Positions 11,401 to 18,848 of a DNA stretch of 64,000 bases are shown here, piece after piece (position 1 is the stretch's first letter; every line of letters begins with the position of its first letter). The translations under genes were made by a program, and so were the position numbers. Source of the DNA: an uncultured Faecalicatena sp. (lineage in GTDB: Bacteria; Bacillota; Clostridia; Lachnospirales; Lachnospiraceae). The notes under the pieces were generated by a model. It worked only from the letters and a program-made list of their open reading frames with translations. It did no database searches and was not told the DNA's origin. Location of the stretch: NCBI GenBank assembly GCA_948468385.1, contig CAOKHZ010000012.1:1-64000 (forward strand), written 5' to 3'.

Positions 11401-12436
11401 GAAACCTCTATTTTTGGGAAAATACGTGGTTAGGGAGGTTGCTCCGCCCGAAGGATATGTGCTAAGCGACGAAATATATGAGGTAGCGTTGGAGTATCAG
11501 AATCAAGATACGGCAATCGTGAAAACCACGATAAAAGTGGAAAACCAGCTTTCTCGTATTCAATTGTATAAAATAGACAAGGATACGAAGGAGCCGTTAC
11601 CAGGGGTGGAATTTGAATTCTGGAGAAAAGACGAAGCGACAAAAAACGGTGAAATTGAGGAAAGCAAGGAATCGGAAAGAGAGGACGAATCAGAGGAAGG
11701 AGAGGATGAACCGGAGGAAGAAGAGGACGAATCAGAGGAAGGAGAGGATGAACCGGAGGAAGAAGAGGACGAATCAGAGGAAGAAGAGGGCAAGTCAGGG
11801 AACGATGCTTCGACGGAAAAGAGGATATTAATTACGAACGAAGAGGGAATGCTGGAGTTGTCTCATCTAAATCCCGGAACATATTGCTTCCAAGAAATAA
11901 AAACAGTAGGGGGATACGTGCTGGATGACATAATATATGAAATTGTGGTGGATGCGGATGGCAGGATAGACGGCCGGGAGGTTGGCATTTTGTATGTGGA
12001 AAACGAAAAGGAACCAGAAAAGCCAAAGGAGCCGGAAGAACCAGATGAACCAGAAGAACCAGAAGAGCCAGAAGAGCCGAAAGAACCAGAAGAGCCGAAA
12101 GAACCAAAGGAGCCGGAAGAACCAAAGGAGCCAGAAGAACCAAAGGAGCCGGAAGAACCAGAAGAATTGGAGGAACCAGAAGAGCCGGAAGAGCCAAAGG
12201 AACCGGAAGAGCCTAAGAAACCGAAAGAACCAAAGAAGCCGGATAATCCAGAAAAACCAGAGGAACCAATTACACCAGAAGAACCAACACCTCCGGTCGT
12301 GAAGACAGGGGACGCAAAAGTGTGGATGCCGTATTTGGTTCTCATGGGGATGTCAGGCGCCGTGATTGGATGGGGAATTCGATACAAAAGGAAGCAGAAA
12401 AGACGCAGGAGAAGATATCATCACGGAAAAAAATGA
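8405..12436 (+). CDS. Large SpaA-repeat cell-wall protein with NlpC/P60-like head and sorting signal
   Basis: A 1343-residue surface protein. A signal peptide covers about residues 1-30. Residues ~100-340 resemble an NlpC/P60-type cysteine domain (Cys166 in LNCTGFV, His311 in YNHVLLYCG). Seven SpaA/Cna-B-like repeats follow, starting near residues 392, 492, 596, 700, 810, 914 and 1050; they show YxVxExxAPxGY endings and likely form intramolecular isopeptide bonds. A Pro/Glu/Lys stalk (about 1202-1297), the sorting motif VVKTGD, a membrane helix and an Arg/Lys tail complete it. The architecture is that of a sortase-anchored adhesin or pilin-like protein. No sortase gene is next to it. The ribosome site AAGGAG precedes the ATG. 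Confidence 0.85.
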   Translation: MVKYQGIKVGILASVMAAVLLQPVCVLAKAVNEETVTPVQETKDGIDPGEDMGFFGTPGELEVYEADKGGAVGGMLRRAIGRANGWDAGGLGLSGTVYARMYNEGGDTLSGVFGFEKSRLLSWMHEQASTGYYLGTVYDGGDNRNPNGDANYNGRDVRPGQAGLNCTGFVWHMLMKAGARVTGESDGKNTSFVNNTEALLRAGANVDNSGTNPVVPGESGWVSFLASSHVEYKTYISDSWDDMVRVLVADDYWDAGDLVWTWDLKNPLISGAGGNNGKFPNADTAQRIFFTEGMYGHAASGLSWGNSAYNHVLLYCGEEFARYADESANNYTQYVSGVSDQLVWHSSETHFNYQTWAPDDSTPWNQITSIFPKESGGPYAVTIIKTGESVGKLKLKKVSANQNWTNGNHCYSLAGSIYGVYRTDTGARSQEEPVATLVTDENGDTGEVELDVGTYYVKEITAPKGYTLDVESHQVVVESSQTATVQSLETPQRLRIRLSKVDAQTGLATPQNAATLAGAVYGIYDLAGNKVDELTTDANGLAVSQELPLGDYTVRETKAPIGYLLDGKAYTVNGSVAKDTTTQVFEYGVTSAEVPQKVRIRLNKVDAETGKGESQGAATLAGAVYEVYDSAGNKMDELTTDANGSAVSQELPLGDYTVRETKASMGYLVDGQSHVVRASVPKDATTQVFEYEVESGEDVIRGNVEIVKLLENLEADDDTMEGLSGIEFSFTSKTTGDTVLTIMTDENGFATTASDEQPRGTLLYDTYTVTETKYPKGVKPIEPFDVTISRERVTLKGIYKEDKWIVSPVTVVKRDASTGKAIPMAGVEFRLLDENKEPVTMTTRYPNEEVHETFKTNEEGQFTFPNMLKSGTYYLEEQNAPGGYLKGELLEFKVEDGATWEHPLVVEYADENAMGKIRIEKVGVKNTDEETNGENADGETKDGEASDEKAADIETELPLDGARFEIMAAENIVTPDGTVRALEGDVVDTVTTVQGVAESKPLFLGKYVVREVAPPEGYVLSDEIYEVALEYQNQDTAIVKTTIKVENQLSRIQLYKIDKDTKEPLPGVEFEFWRKDEATKNGEIEESKESEREDESEEGEDEPEEEEDESEEGEDEPEEEEDESEEEEGKSGNDASTEKRILITNEEGMLELSHLNPGTYCFQEIKTVGGYVLDDIIYEIVVDADGRIDGREVGILYVENEKEPEKPKEPEEPDEPEEPEEPEEPKEPEEPKEPKEPEEPKEPEEPKEPEEPEELEEPEEPEEPKEPEEPKKPKEPKKPDNPEKPEEPITPEEPTPPVVKTGDAKVWMPYLVLMGMSGAVIGWGIRYKRKQKRRRRRYHHGKK
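9880..10500 (+). repeat. Tandem duplication of a SpaA module (about 308-bp units)
   Basis: The second and third SpaA modules, beginning near 9880 and 10188, are near-identical in DNA. The clearest shared block runs from GAACTGACCACGGACGCGAA through the LPLGDYTVRETKA codons. This implies a recent in-frame duplication; the other modules are far more diverged. Confidence 0.8.
11681..11788 (+). repeat. 42-bp tandem repeats encoding an acidic insert
   Basis: Units at 11681-11722 and 11723-11764 are almost identical and a partial third runs to 11788. Each encodes EDESEEGEDEPEEE-type sequence. The block is inserted inside the last SpaA module, between its first strands (PGVEFEFW) and the later LITNEEG segment, rather than between modules. 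Confidence 0.85.
12010..12290 (+). repeat. Pro/Glu/Lys stalk repeats
   Basis: Runs of EPEEP, EPKEP and KPKEP triplets form a low-complexity tandem array, the probable wall-spanning stalk just before the sorting signal. The 9-bp periodicity makes length variation between strains likely. Confidence 0.85.
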
Positions 12437-12498
12437 AACAGTACGGATTTTTTGGAAAATTTTCTTGTGGAGCAACAAAGGTTGAGAGGAAACATGAA

Positions 12499-12532
12499 GC
12501 AAAGAGAGCATTAGGTTTAATGCTCCCTTTGC
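12499..12532. terminator. Shared hairpin between two convergent genes
   Basis: GCAAAGAGAGCATTA (12499-12513) pairs with TAATGCTCCCTTTGC (12518-12532) with one mismatch and a GGTT loop. It overlaps the last codons of the minus-strand AraC gene and lies 63 bases after the SpaA gene. There is no long T-run, so its strength is uncertain. Confidence 0.55.
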
Positions 12533-13257
12533 ACGTAGGCGGAAGGGCTTTCGCCCACATGTTTCATAAAAACTTTTGAAAAGTAGCTGGCATCGGTAAA
12601 GCCCGTAAGGTGGGCGACCTGGGTGATGGAGTATCCTCCTTCTTGTAAATAGCGTTCTGCCATGCGGATGCGGAAAGCGATATGGTACTGTGACAACGTT
12701 TGGCCAGTTTCGGCATGAAACTTTCGTGACAGTCCTGCGGGGGAAATCCCCAGAATATGAGCCAGTTCATCCAAGTTCAGTTTATCTTCGGGACTGGCCG
12801 TGATGTGCCAGATGGCCTTTTGTACCACGTCGCTGTATTTTTCACGTCCTGCGTGATTGGAAAAAGAACAGTAATCCTCCAGCATGTTTTTCAGTAGTAA
12901 ATCCGCGTTTTCTTTTGAGGTGGCCTTTTCTATCATGGTATCATAATGCCGGCTGATGGCATGAAGATAGAGCGGATTGGGGTCGGATTTAATTGCGCAC
13001 ATCATGCAGAACGTGTTCATCGAGACCAGTTGGTTGTGGAGTACGCGGATATTTTCTCGTTCAGGACTGTAAAGGGCGTTAATCGTGCGGATGTCGGCCC
13101 ATAGCGTCTGCAAAATGTCGTAGGCTTGTTTGGCATCGCCTAGTTCGAGCGCGGTTATGAGCTTTTTTTGGCAGGCGTAACGCTCAAAAATCAACGCCTC
13201 GTGATAATCGCTGTGAATATATTTTTCTTTTTCCGATTCTAATTGGTTTTGCTTCAT
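12517..13257 (-). CDS. AraC-family transcriptional regulator
   Basis: A 246-residue regulator. Residues ~1-140 are an all-helical sensing or dimerisation region without a recognisable cupin. Residues ~145-246 form the double helix-turn-helix DNA-binding domain (LDELAHILGISPAGLSRKFH, then GYSITQVAHLTGFTDASYFSKVFMKHVGESPSAY). It faces away from the symporter-CE15 esterase pair at 13547, so it most likely controls uptake and de-esterification of a glucuronate-containing glycan. A perfect palindrome at 13295-13312 in the shared upstream region is a possible operator. Confidence 0.85.
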   Translation of the reverse strand: MKQNQLESEKEKYIHSDYHEALIFERYACQKKLITALELGDAKQAYDILQTLWADIRTINALYSPERENIRVLHNQLVSMNTFCMMCAIKSDPNPLYLHAISRHYDTMIEKATSKENADLLLKNMLEDYCSFSNHAGREKYSDVVQKAIWHITASPEDKLNLDELAHILGISPAGLSRKFHAETGQTLSQYHIAFRIRMAERYLQEGGYSITQVAHLTGFTDASYFSKVFMKHVGESPSAYVQREH

Positions 13258-13294
13258 AATTACTTTTCCCTTTTCATCAATGAAATTCCATGAC

Positions 13295-13312
13295 GCACGA
13301 ACTGCTTCGTGC
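13295..13312. promoter_or_regulatory. Palindrome in the AraC/symporter intergenic region
   Basis: GCACGAA-CTGC-TTCGTGC is a perfect 7-bp inverted repeat, flanked by two copies of CCATGAC. It lies 38 bases upstream of the AraC start in the 289-base divergent region and could be an operator. I see no confident promoter for either gene here. Confidence 0.4.
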
Positions 13313-13546
13313 TAACCATGACCTTTTGACCTTGGTATTATCTTATCATAATTTACACAAAGATGCAAAGAAAATACCAGAATCGTTTGTGGAAATATGC
13401 TATATTTAAATTAACATTCATGGTCATGTGAAGGTACGGAAGTGGATTTGCCGAGCCTGCTTGTGAGAGGCGGCTTTTGAGCCGTCATGTGACTGTAACC
13501 GGTTCTTTGAGAGAACTGAAAACAAAAAGAGAGGAAGTGCAAAGGA

Positions 13547-14947
13547 ATGAATGAAAAAAACGGGACAAGAAACTTTGGATTGCGGGACAAGATTGGCTAT
13601 GCCTTGGGCGACGCGGGCAACGACCTGACGCTGATGATGTTGCAAAGCTACTTGCTGGTGTTTTACACCAAGGTGTTGGGCGTGTCGGGGGCGGTGATTG
13701 GAACGATGTTTCTGGTCACGAAGTTCGTGGACGCGTTTACCGACACGGCGATGGGACGCATCATCGACACGCACACGGACAAGAATGGCGACCGTTTCCG
13801 TCCATGGATTCGTCGTTTTGCGATTCCGGTCGTGGTGGCGAGCGTGCTGATTTACAACATTTTTATCGAGGGCTGGCCGATGTGGGCGAAAATTGCCTAT
13901 GTGACAGTGGTGTATTTGATTTATGGCTCGGTTTGTTACACGGGAATCAACATTCCGTATGGGGCGATGGCTGCGGTTCTGTCACCGAATCCGAAGGACA
14001 AGGCCAGCCTTTCGACGTTTCGAAGCGTTGGCGCGTTGCTTGCGGGAATGGTCATCGGCATCGTGATTCCGCAGTTCGTCTACACCAAAGACGCGGCGGG
14101 AAACGACATTGCCAACGGACCGCGTTTTCCGATTCTGGCAATCGTGTTCGGACTTCTGGCCATATTGTGTTATTACCTATGTTATAAGTGGTCGGTGGAG
14201 CGCATCCACGTCCCAAACAAGAAATCGGAAGATGGCGGGAGCGGCTTATGGGAGTCCGTAAAACAAGTTTGTAGCGACCGGGCGATTTTGTCGATTATAT
14301 TAATCAGCATCTGTATTTTTGCCGCCATGGGGGTCATTCAGTCATTGAACCAGTATTTGTTTTTGGACTATTTTAAAAATACGTCCATCCTTTCGCTGGC
14401 AAGCCTGGTCATGCTGGTTTCGATGATATTGGTTGCGCCGTTTGCCACCAAACTGAGTATGAAGTTCGGAAAGAAAGAAATCAGCATGGTGGGAATGGGA
14501 GCCGCGTCCGCGGTATATATCGTGGTATTTATCACGAGGACGAAAAACCCGATTATTTACATTGCGGCCATGTTGATTGCCTATATTGGGTTAGGGCTTT
14601 TTACCATGGTGAGCTGGGCAATGATTAGCGACTGCATTGACAATTATTATGTTGAGTACGGTGAGCGGGCGGACGGGACGATTTATGCCATGTACAGCTT
14701 CATAAAAAAGCTGGCGGGGGCAGTGACCGGCAGCATTGGCGCATGGGCACTTTCGGGAATCGGTTATGACAATATGGCGGCCGTGCAGACCGAGGCCGTG
14801 AGCAATTCCATTTTCAACGTGACATTGTTGATACCAGCCTTGTTTATGCTAGCCACGTTCTTGTTGCTTGTGTTCATGTATCCGTTGACGAGGAGCAAGG
14901 TGGAGGCGAACGCGGTGAAAATGAATGAGTTGGCAGAGAAGGAGTGA
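13547..14947 (+). CDS. GPH-family glycoside/pentoside/hexuronide:cation symporter
   Basis: A 466-residue inner-membrane transporter with about 12 membrane helices. The N-terminal FGLRDKIGYALGDAGNDL and the loop DAFTDTAMGRIIDTHTDKNGDRFRPWI are signatures of the MelB/UidB/XynP group of sodium or proton symporters. Its immediate partner is a CE15 glucuronoyl esterase 15 bases downstream, so a glucuronide or xylo-oligosaccharide substrate is the best guess. Substrate cannot be read from the sequence itself. AGAGAGGAAG precedes the start. Confidence 0.88.
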   Translation: MNEKNGTRNFGLRDKIGYALGDAGNDLTLMMLQSYLLVFYTKVLGVSGAVIGTMFLVTKFVDAFTDTAMGRIIDTHTDKNGDRFRPWIRRFAIPVVVASVLIYNIFIEGWPMWAKIAYVTVVYLIYGSVCYTGINIPYGAMAAVLSPNPKDKASLSTFRSVGALLAGMVIGIVIPQFVYTKDAAGNDIANGPRFPILAIVFGLLAILCYYLCYKWSVERIHVPNKKSEDGGSGLWESVKQVCSDRAILSIILISICIFAAMGVIQSLNQYLFLDYFKNTSILSLASLVMLVSMILVAPFATKLSMKFGKKEISMVGMGAASAVYIVVFITRTKNPIIYIAAMLIAYIGLGLFTMVSWAMISDCIDNYYVEYGERADGTIYAMYSFIKKLAGAVTGSIGAWALSGIGYDNMAAVQTEAVSNSIFNVTLLIPALFMLATFLLLVFMYPLTRSKVEANAVKMNELAEKE

Positions 14948-14962
14948 CAGGAGGAATAGGAC

Positions 14963-16240
14963 GTGTATCAGACGGAAATGAAGATTCCCGATGTTTTGGA
15001 GGGTAGCGGCTCGACTGAGCAATGGAAAGAAAAAAGGGAAAAGGTCCTGGCGGATTTTGCGGCAATTGAATATGGAAAAAGGCCGGATTTGTCATATGAG
15101 GTTTTTTGGAATGAGCTTGTCAAGGAAGAGGCCTTGGAATTGGACGCGATTCATCTTCGCGCGGAAATAACCGTGAAGACGGAACTTGGCGGCGTGACGT
15201 TCCCGGTGACGGCATTCATACCGGTTTCCGACGAAAAAGTTCCGGCGGCGGTATTAATCTGCAGCCAGTCAAAGTCGCCGGAACCCATGAAGATGCCCGT
15301 GCAGATGGAGGGCAAGTCCGTTCCTGAGATGGTGGAGATGTTTTCCGGCATGTTAAAGCAGTTCGGCGTGGTGATGGAGCAGTCGCCTATGGAAATGTTG
15401 GCGGGCATGGCGGGAAAATCGTTAAATGGCGCACCCGCAGCAGAAGGGAATACGGGTCTTGGCATGCCCGCGCCCAGACCGCTTGACCTCGATCATGATT
15501 ATGACAACGGGCACTGGCCGGTGCGGGAAATGATGAAGCGAGGGATGGCCTTGATTGGCTTTTATGCAAATGACGTGGAGAAGGACGAAGCGTCTGCGTA
15601 CCCGAGCGGCCTGGCAAAAATTTTCGGCACGAAGGAGGAGCGGGCGGAATCGGAATGGGGCATTCTTGCCGTATGGGCATTTGCGGCTTCGTGCGTGATG
15701 GATTGTGTGCCGTCCATTGCGGAAATTGACGAAAAGCGAGTGGCCGTCGCGGGGCACAGCCGCTGCGGCAAGGCGGCACTTTGGAGCGGCGCGCTCGACG
15801 AGCGGTTCGCGGCGGTCATGCCCAATGGTTCGGGGTGTTGCGGAGCCGCGCTCTCTCGCGGGAAGACGGGAGAGAACCTGGCAAGTATCCAGGCATTTTT
15901 CCCGCATTGGTTCGCCCCTGCGTTCAGGCAATATATAGGGAGAGAAAGTGAATTGCCGTTTGACCAGCACTTCCTGCTGGCCGCCGTGGCACCGCGTGTG
16001 CTGCAGGTGGGAAGTGGAAGCGAAGATGCGTGGGCGGATCCAAGCGGCGAATATCAAGCCACGTGCCTAGCCTCGAAAGTATGGGAGTTGTATGGAAACG
16101 AGCCATTTGCCAGAGAGAAGCCGGGAAAGGACGAGATGGTCGTAAGCGGCAAGGTTGGTTATCATTTGCGCAAAGGGCCGCATAAACTGGATGTGTTTGA
16201 CTGGACGTGTCTGGCCAGGCATATGATGTCGGAGACATAG
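14963..16240 (+). CDS. CE15 glucuronoyl (4-O-methylglucuronate) esterase family protein
   Basis: A 425-residue alpha/beta hydrolase without a signal peptide. The nucleophile motif GHSRCGKAALW (Ser266), the following LDERFAAVMPNGSGCCGAALSR, FPHWF and the C-terminal GPHKLDVFDW (probable catalytic His407) match bacterial CE15 enzymes, which cut esters between glucuronic acid on xylan and lignin alcohols. An insert at about residues 110-165, rich in Met and Gly, is unusual. The lack of a signal peptide suggests it acts on imported oligosaccharides, in keeping with the symporter directly upstream. Some CE15-like proteins have other ester substrates. Confidence 0.8.
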   Translation: MYQTEMKIPDVLEGSGSTEQWKEKREKVLADFAAIEYGKRPDLSYEVFWNELVKEEALELDAIHLRAEITVKTELGGVTFPVTAFIPVSDEKVPAAVLICSQSKSPEPMKMPVQMEGKSVPEMVEMFSGMLKQFGVVMEQSPMEMLAGMAGKSLNGAPAAEGNTGLGMPAPRPLDLDHDYDNGHWPVREMMKRGMALIGFYANDVEKDEASAYPSGLAKIFGTKEERAESEWGILAVWAFAASCVMDCVPSIAEIDEKRVAVAGHSRCGKAALWSGALDERFAAVMPNGSGCCGAALSRGKTGENLASIQAFFPHWFAPAFRQYIGRESELPFDQHFLLAAVAPRVLQVGSGSEDAWADPSGEYQATCLASKVWELYGNEPFAREKPGKDEMVVSGKVGYHLRKGPHKLDVFDWTCLARHMMSET

Positions 16241-16299
16241 GCCATGGGCAAAAAGATTGGCCTTGCGTCGCGGGCATGAAACGCACGGTTGATTGGCAT

Positions 16300-16414
16300 T
16301 TAAGAAAATCTCAATATTTTCATCAAAAAATAATAAATAAACCACAAGGGAATCGCAAAGGAAAAAATCCCCTGCCATGGTATAGTTTTTATATCGTGGC
16401 GGGGGATTTTTATG
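16300..16414 (+). repeat. 115-bp duplicated element, copy A, upstream of the VanG-type ligase gene
   Basis: This segment recurs at 28280-28394 with 7 differences (about 94% identity). It holds a small hairpin (GAAAAT at 16304 against ATTTTC at 16315-16320), an A-rich linker, and a 22-bp hairpin. It begins 60 bases after the CE15 stop codon; copy B begins 59 bases after a lipoprotein stop. Confidence 0.9.
16363..16411. terminator. 22-bp terminator-type hairpin in copy A
   Basis: Arms 16363-16384 and 16390-16411 pair over 22 positions with a GTTTT loop (AAAAATCCCC on the left, GGGGGATTTTT on the right). The A-tract and T-tract make it a potential bidirectional terminator. It lies between the CE15 gene and the ligase gene, so it could also act as an attenuator for the latter if a promoter lies upstream. 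Confidence 0.85.
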
Positions 16415-16472
16415 TCATGGGAAATGTTGCCAAGATGCTGGGGGCAAATTGCATTTTGACCCTATGATACCA

Positions 16473-16506
16473 CGGATTGCTACGCGCTTTGCGCTTCCGC
16501 AATCCG
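16473..16506 (+). promoter_or_regulatory. Hairpin just upstream of the ligase ribosome site
   Basis: CGGATTGC (16473-16480) pairs with GCAATCCG (16499-16506), and GCGC-TTT-GCGC pairs inside it. It ends 9-12 bases before the GGAGAGAAGG ribosome site of the ligase gene and would be in its 5' leader. Its role is unknown. Confidence 0.5.
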
Positions 16507-16534
16507 AAATGATGGACAAGGAGAGAAGGATAAA

Positions 16535-17656
16535 ATGTCAGGATTCAATCAATCAAAAAAGAATATAGCAATTGTTTTCGGGGGATGTTCCTCGGAATAC
16601 GGTGTTTCACTGGAGTCGTCATCGGCAGTGATACGGAATCTGAACCGTGAGAAGTATCATCCGGTCTTAATCGGAATCACGCGGGAAGGGGAATGGTTCT
16701 ATTTTACGGGGGACGTGGAAAAAATTGCCGCGGACACATGGTGTAATGAAAAGGACTGCCTCCCGGCGGTGCTTTCCCCGAACCCGAAGAAAAAGGCCTT
16801 GCTGGTATTTGGACCGGAGGACGTGACGGAGGTGGCCGTGGACGCGTTATTTCCGGTGATGCACGGAAAGAACGGGGAGGATGGCACGTTGCAGGGGTTG
16901 GCCGAGTTGGCGCAGATTCCGCTTGTCGGCTGCAACACGTTGGCGTCGGCGCTCTGCATGGACAAGGATCGGGCGCACAAGTTGGTGCAAATGGCGGGAA
17001 TCCGCGTGCCGCAGGCAATCGTTTTGGAAGGTTTTGAAAATCGTGCCGCAGAGGGGCAAAATTTGCAGGATGGAAAAGCGAAACGGGAATTTTATGACGT
17101 GCAGGCCGCGCGGGATTTCGCGGGACTTATCGGATGTCCGCTCTTTGTCAAGCCTGTCAAGGCCGGCTCGTCTTACGGGGTGACTAAGGTGATGGACGAA
17201 GGGCAGCTTGAACCCGCCCTGAAATTGGCTTTCGCGTATGATAACCAAGTCATCATTGAGGAAAATATTGACGGTTTCGAGGTGGGCTGCGCGGTTTTGG
17301 GAACAAAGGAGTTGACAGTCGGCGAGGTGGACGAGATTGAATTGTCCGGCGGATTTTTTGACTTCACGGAAAAGTATACGCTGAAAACCTCGGCAATCCA
17401 CGTGCCGGCCCGGATTTCCAAGGAGAAGGCAAAAGAGGTGAAGGAGGCGGCGAAGAAAATTTATCGGGCGTTGGGCTGCACGGGCTTTGCCCGGGTGGAC
17501 ATGTTCTTGATGCCGTGCGGGGAAATCGTCTTCAACGAGGTGAACACGATTCCCGGATTTACGGAACACAGCCGCTATCCGGGGATGATGAAGGCCGCCG
17601 GAATTTCATTCACGGAAATCGTGGAACGCGTCATCGAGGCGGCACTTTGGGCGTAA
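16535..17656 (+). CDS. vanG: VanG-type D-alanine--D-serine ligase (D-Ala-D-X ligase)
   Basis: A 373-residue ATP-grasp ligase. It differs from ordinary Ddl in features typical of VanG: GGCSSEYGVSLESS at the N-terminus (Tyr where Ddl has the EHEVS His), MHGKNGEDGTLQG, ALCMDKDRAHKLV, the omega-loop GGFFDFTEKYTLKTS (Glu279-Lys280-Tyr281) and NEVNTIPGFTEHSRYPGMMKAAG. These closely follow the VanG ligase of Enterococcus faecalis as I recall it. VanG enzymes join D-Ala to D-Ser, giving precursors with low affinity for vancomycin. It is followed by a VanXY-type peptidase and, 11 kb away, by a VanT-type racemase. Plain D-Ala-D-Ala activity cannot be excluded from sequence alone. Confidence 0.8.
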   Translation: MSGFNQSKKNIAIVFGGCSSEYGVSLESSSAVIRNLNREKYHPVLIGITREGEWFYFTGDVEKIAADTWCNEKDCLPAVLSPNPKKKALLVFGPEDVTEVAVDALFPVMHGKNGEDGTLQGLAELAQIPLVGCNTLASALCMDKDRAHKLVQMAGIRVPQAIVLEGFENRAAEGQNLQDGKAKREFYDVQAARDFAGLIGCPLFVKPVKAGSSYGVTKVMDEGQLEPALKLAFAYDNQVIIEENIDGFEVGCAVLGTKELTVGEVDEIELSGGFFDFTEKYTLKTSAIHVPARISKEKAKEVKEAAKKIYRALGCTGFARVDMFLMPCGEIVFNEVNTIPGFTEHSRYPGMMKAAGISFTEIVERVIEAALWA

Positions 17657-17755
17657 GGAGAAGGCCACGGGAGTTGGATGGAATTTTCAGTTACGGTTCA
17701 AAATCCGGTCAATCACACACGTTGAATGACCGGTACGAGGAGGTACTTAAAGACG

Positions 17756-18505
17756 ATGAGGAGAATTTTGCTTACAAAAGACAAGGTCTTTCAAGGAGAT
17801 TTGATTTTGGTAAATGCCGATTATGCATATCGCGGGAACGTCTGGCGGAAAAGGGTGGACATGGAAGGAACGACGTTGGCCATGGAGGCGGCGGCCGCGT
17901 TACGTCGGGCGATGCAAAGCCTGAATGGTTGGGAGAGCATCGCGGCGGTCAGCGGCTGGCGTTCGTTTGAAGAGCAGCAGGCAATCTGGGATGAGTCCAT
18001 GCGTGACAATGGGGAAGCATTTACGAGAAAATACGTCGCGGTGCCGGGACACAGCGAGCACCAGACCGGGCTGGCGATCGACCTGGGACTTAGGCAGGAG
18101 GAGATTGACTTCATCCGTCCGGATTTTCCCTATGAAGGCATTTGCCAGACGTTTCGGGAAAACGCGGCGGAATATGGCTTTGTGGAACGTTACCCGGCGG
18201 GGAAGGAAAAGGTCACCGGGATTGGTCATGAGCCATGGCATTTTCGTTATGTGGGCACGGTTCACGCTTCCCTCATGCAAAAGGAAGGGATGGTCATGGA
18301 GGAATATGTTCCGTATCTAAAAAGGTTCGTCCATGGGAAAAACCCTTGTAGAATGGAACTGGACGGGAGCGAGACGGTGGTTTCGTTTCAAAAGGCGGAA
18401 GCCTCCGGCCTGACGGAAATCGAAGTGGACGAGACGGCGGAAGTGTCCGTGTCAGGAAATAACGTGGACGGGTTCGTGATTGCGCAGTACAAGCGGCGAA
18501 AGTGA
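17756..18505 (+). CDS. M15-family D,D-peptidase, VanXY/VanY type
   Basis: A 249-residue zinc peptidase of family M15B without a signal peptide or membrane anchor. Motifs are VSGWRSFEEQQAIW, the metal site GHSEHQTGLAIDL (SxHxxGxxxD) and HEPWHFRYV (catalytic Glu and third Zn ligand). A soluble form next to a VanG-type ligase matches VanXY, which removes D-Ala-D-Ala dipeptide and terminal D-Ala from normal precursors. The tail after residue ~195 is a short extra domain. The ATG at 17756 is the only in-frame start downstream of GAGGAGG (17737-17743), at a rather long 12-base spacing. It starts 99 bases after the ligase gene, probably in one transcript. Confidence 0.8.
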   Translation: MRRILLTKDKVFQGDLILVNADYAYRGNVWRKRVDMEGTTLAMEAAAALRRAMQSLNGWESIAAVSGWRSFEEQQAIWDESMRDNGEAFTRKYVAVPGHSEHQTGLAIDLGLRQEEIDFIRPDFPYEGICQTFRENAAEYGFVERYPAGKEKVTGIGHEPWHFRYVGTVHASLMQKEGMVMEEYVPYLKRFVHGKNPCRMELDGSETVVSFQKAEASGLTEIEVDETAEVSVSGNNVDGFVIAQYKRRK

Positions 18506-18848
18506 TGGCAGGGGTGGCTGTCCCGTTTTTCGCTTTATAGTGGATTTTACATTGGTGACCTTATGTGAATGAATGGAATCGTATCAAAAGAGTCGTCGAT
18601 TAACAGAGAGTACTGTTGATGGATGATTCTTTTTTAGTGCAAAGTGTTATCCGCTTTGTCAGTGCCATCTGTACACCGACGCTAACGTCAGGTAAGAATT
18701 TTATAGATTTTGGACATTTTATTAAATTCCAGTTTTCCTTCTGTCATGGTAAGATAACATCATCAAAACAAAGCCATGGATTTTGTTATGTTTTCATTAG
18801 TAGGTGTTCATTAGTAGAGCTTCATAAATAAGAGGAGGAAGAATTAGG
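18506..18848. other. Intergenic region between the peptidase and ABC importer genes
   Basis: This 343-base AT-rich gap contains no gene I can support. It must contain the promoter of the importer operon, but no pair of boxes is convincing. A short GACG-CTAA-CGTC palindrome lies near 18678-18689. The ribosome site AGAGGAGG at about 18831-18838 serves the binding-protein gene. Confidence 0.5.

Noticed and set aside
16200..16378. Matching minus-strand peptides (DFFLCDS, VVYLLFFDEN) starting in both copies of the 115-bp element, suggesting a conserved small protein
   Set aside because: Four of five codon differences between the copies change the amino acid, the start lies inside the hairpin with no ribosome site, and the frames run into unrelated sequence. 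The similarity is explained by the DNA repeat.
18660..18692. Similarity between CTGTACACCGACGCTAA near 18670 and CTTACACTGACGCTAA near 35050, as a possible shared operator
   Set aside because: The match is short and imperfect, is not centred on a promoter in either place, and does not recur elsewhere that I noticed.
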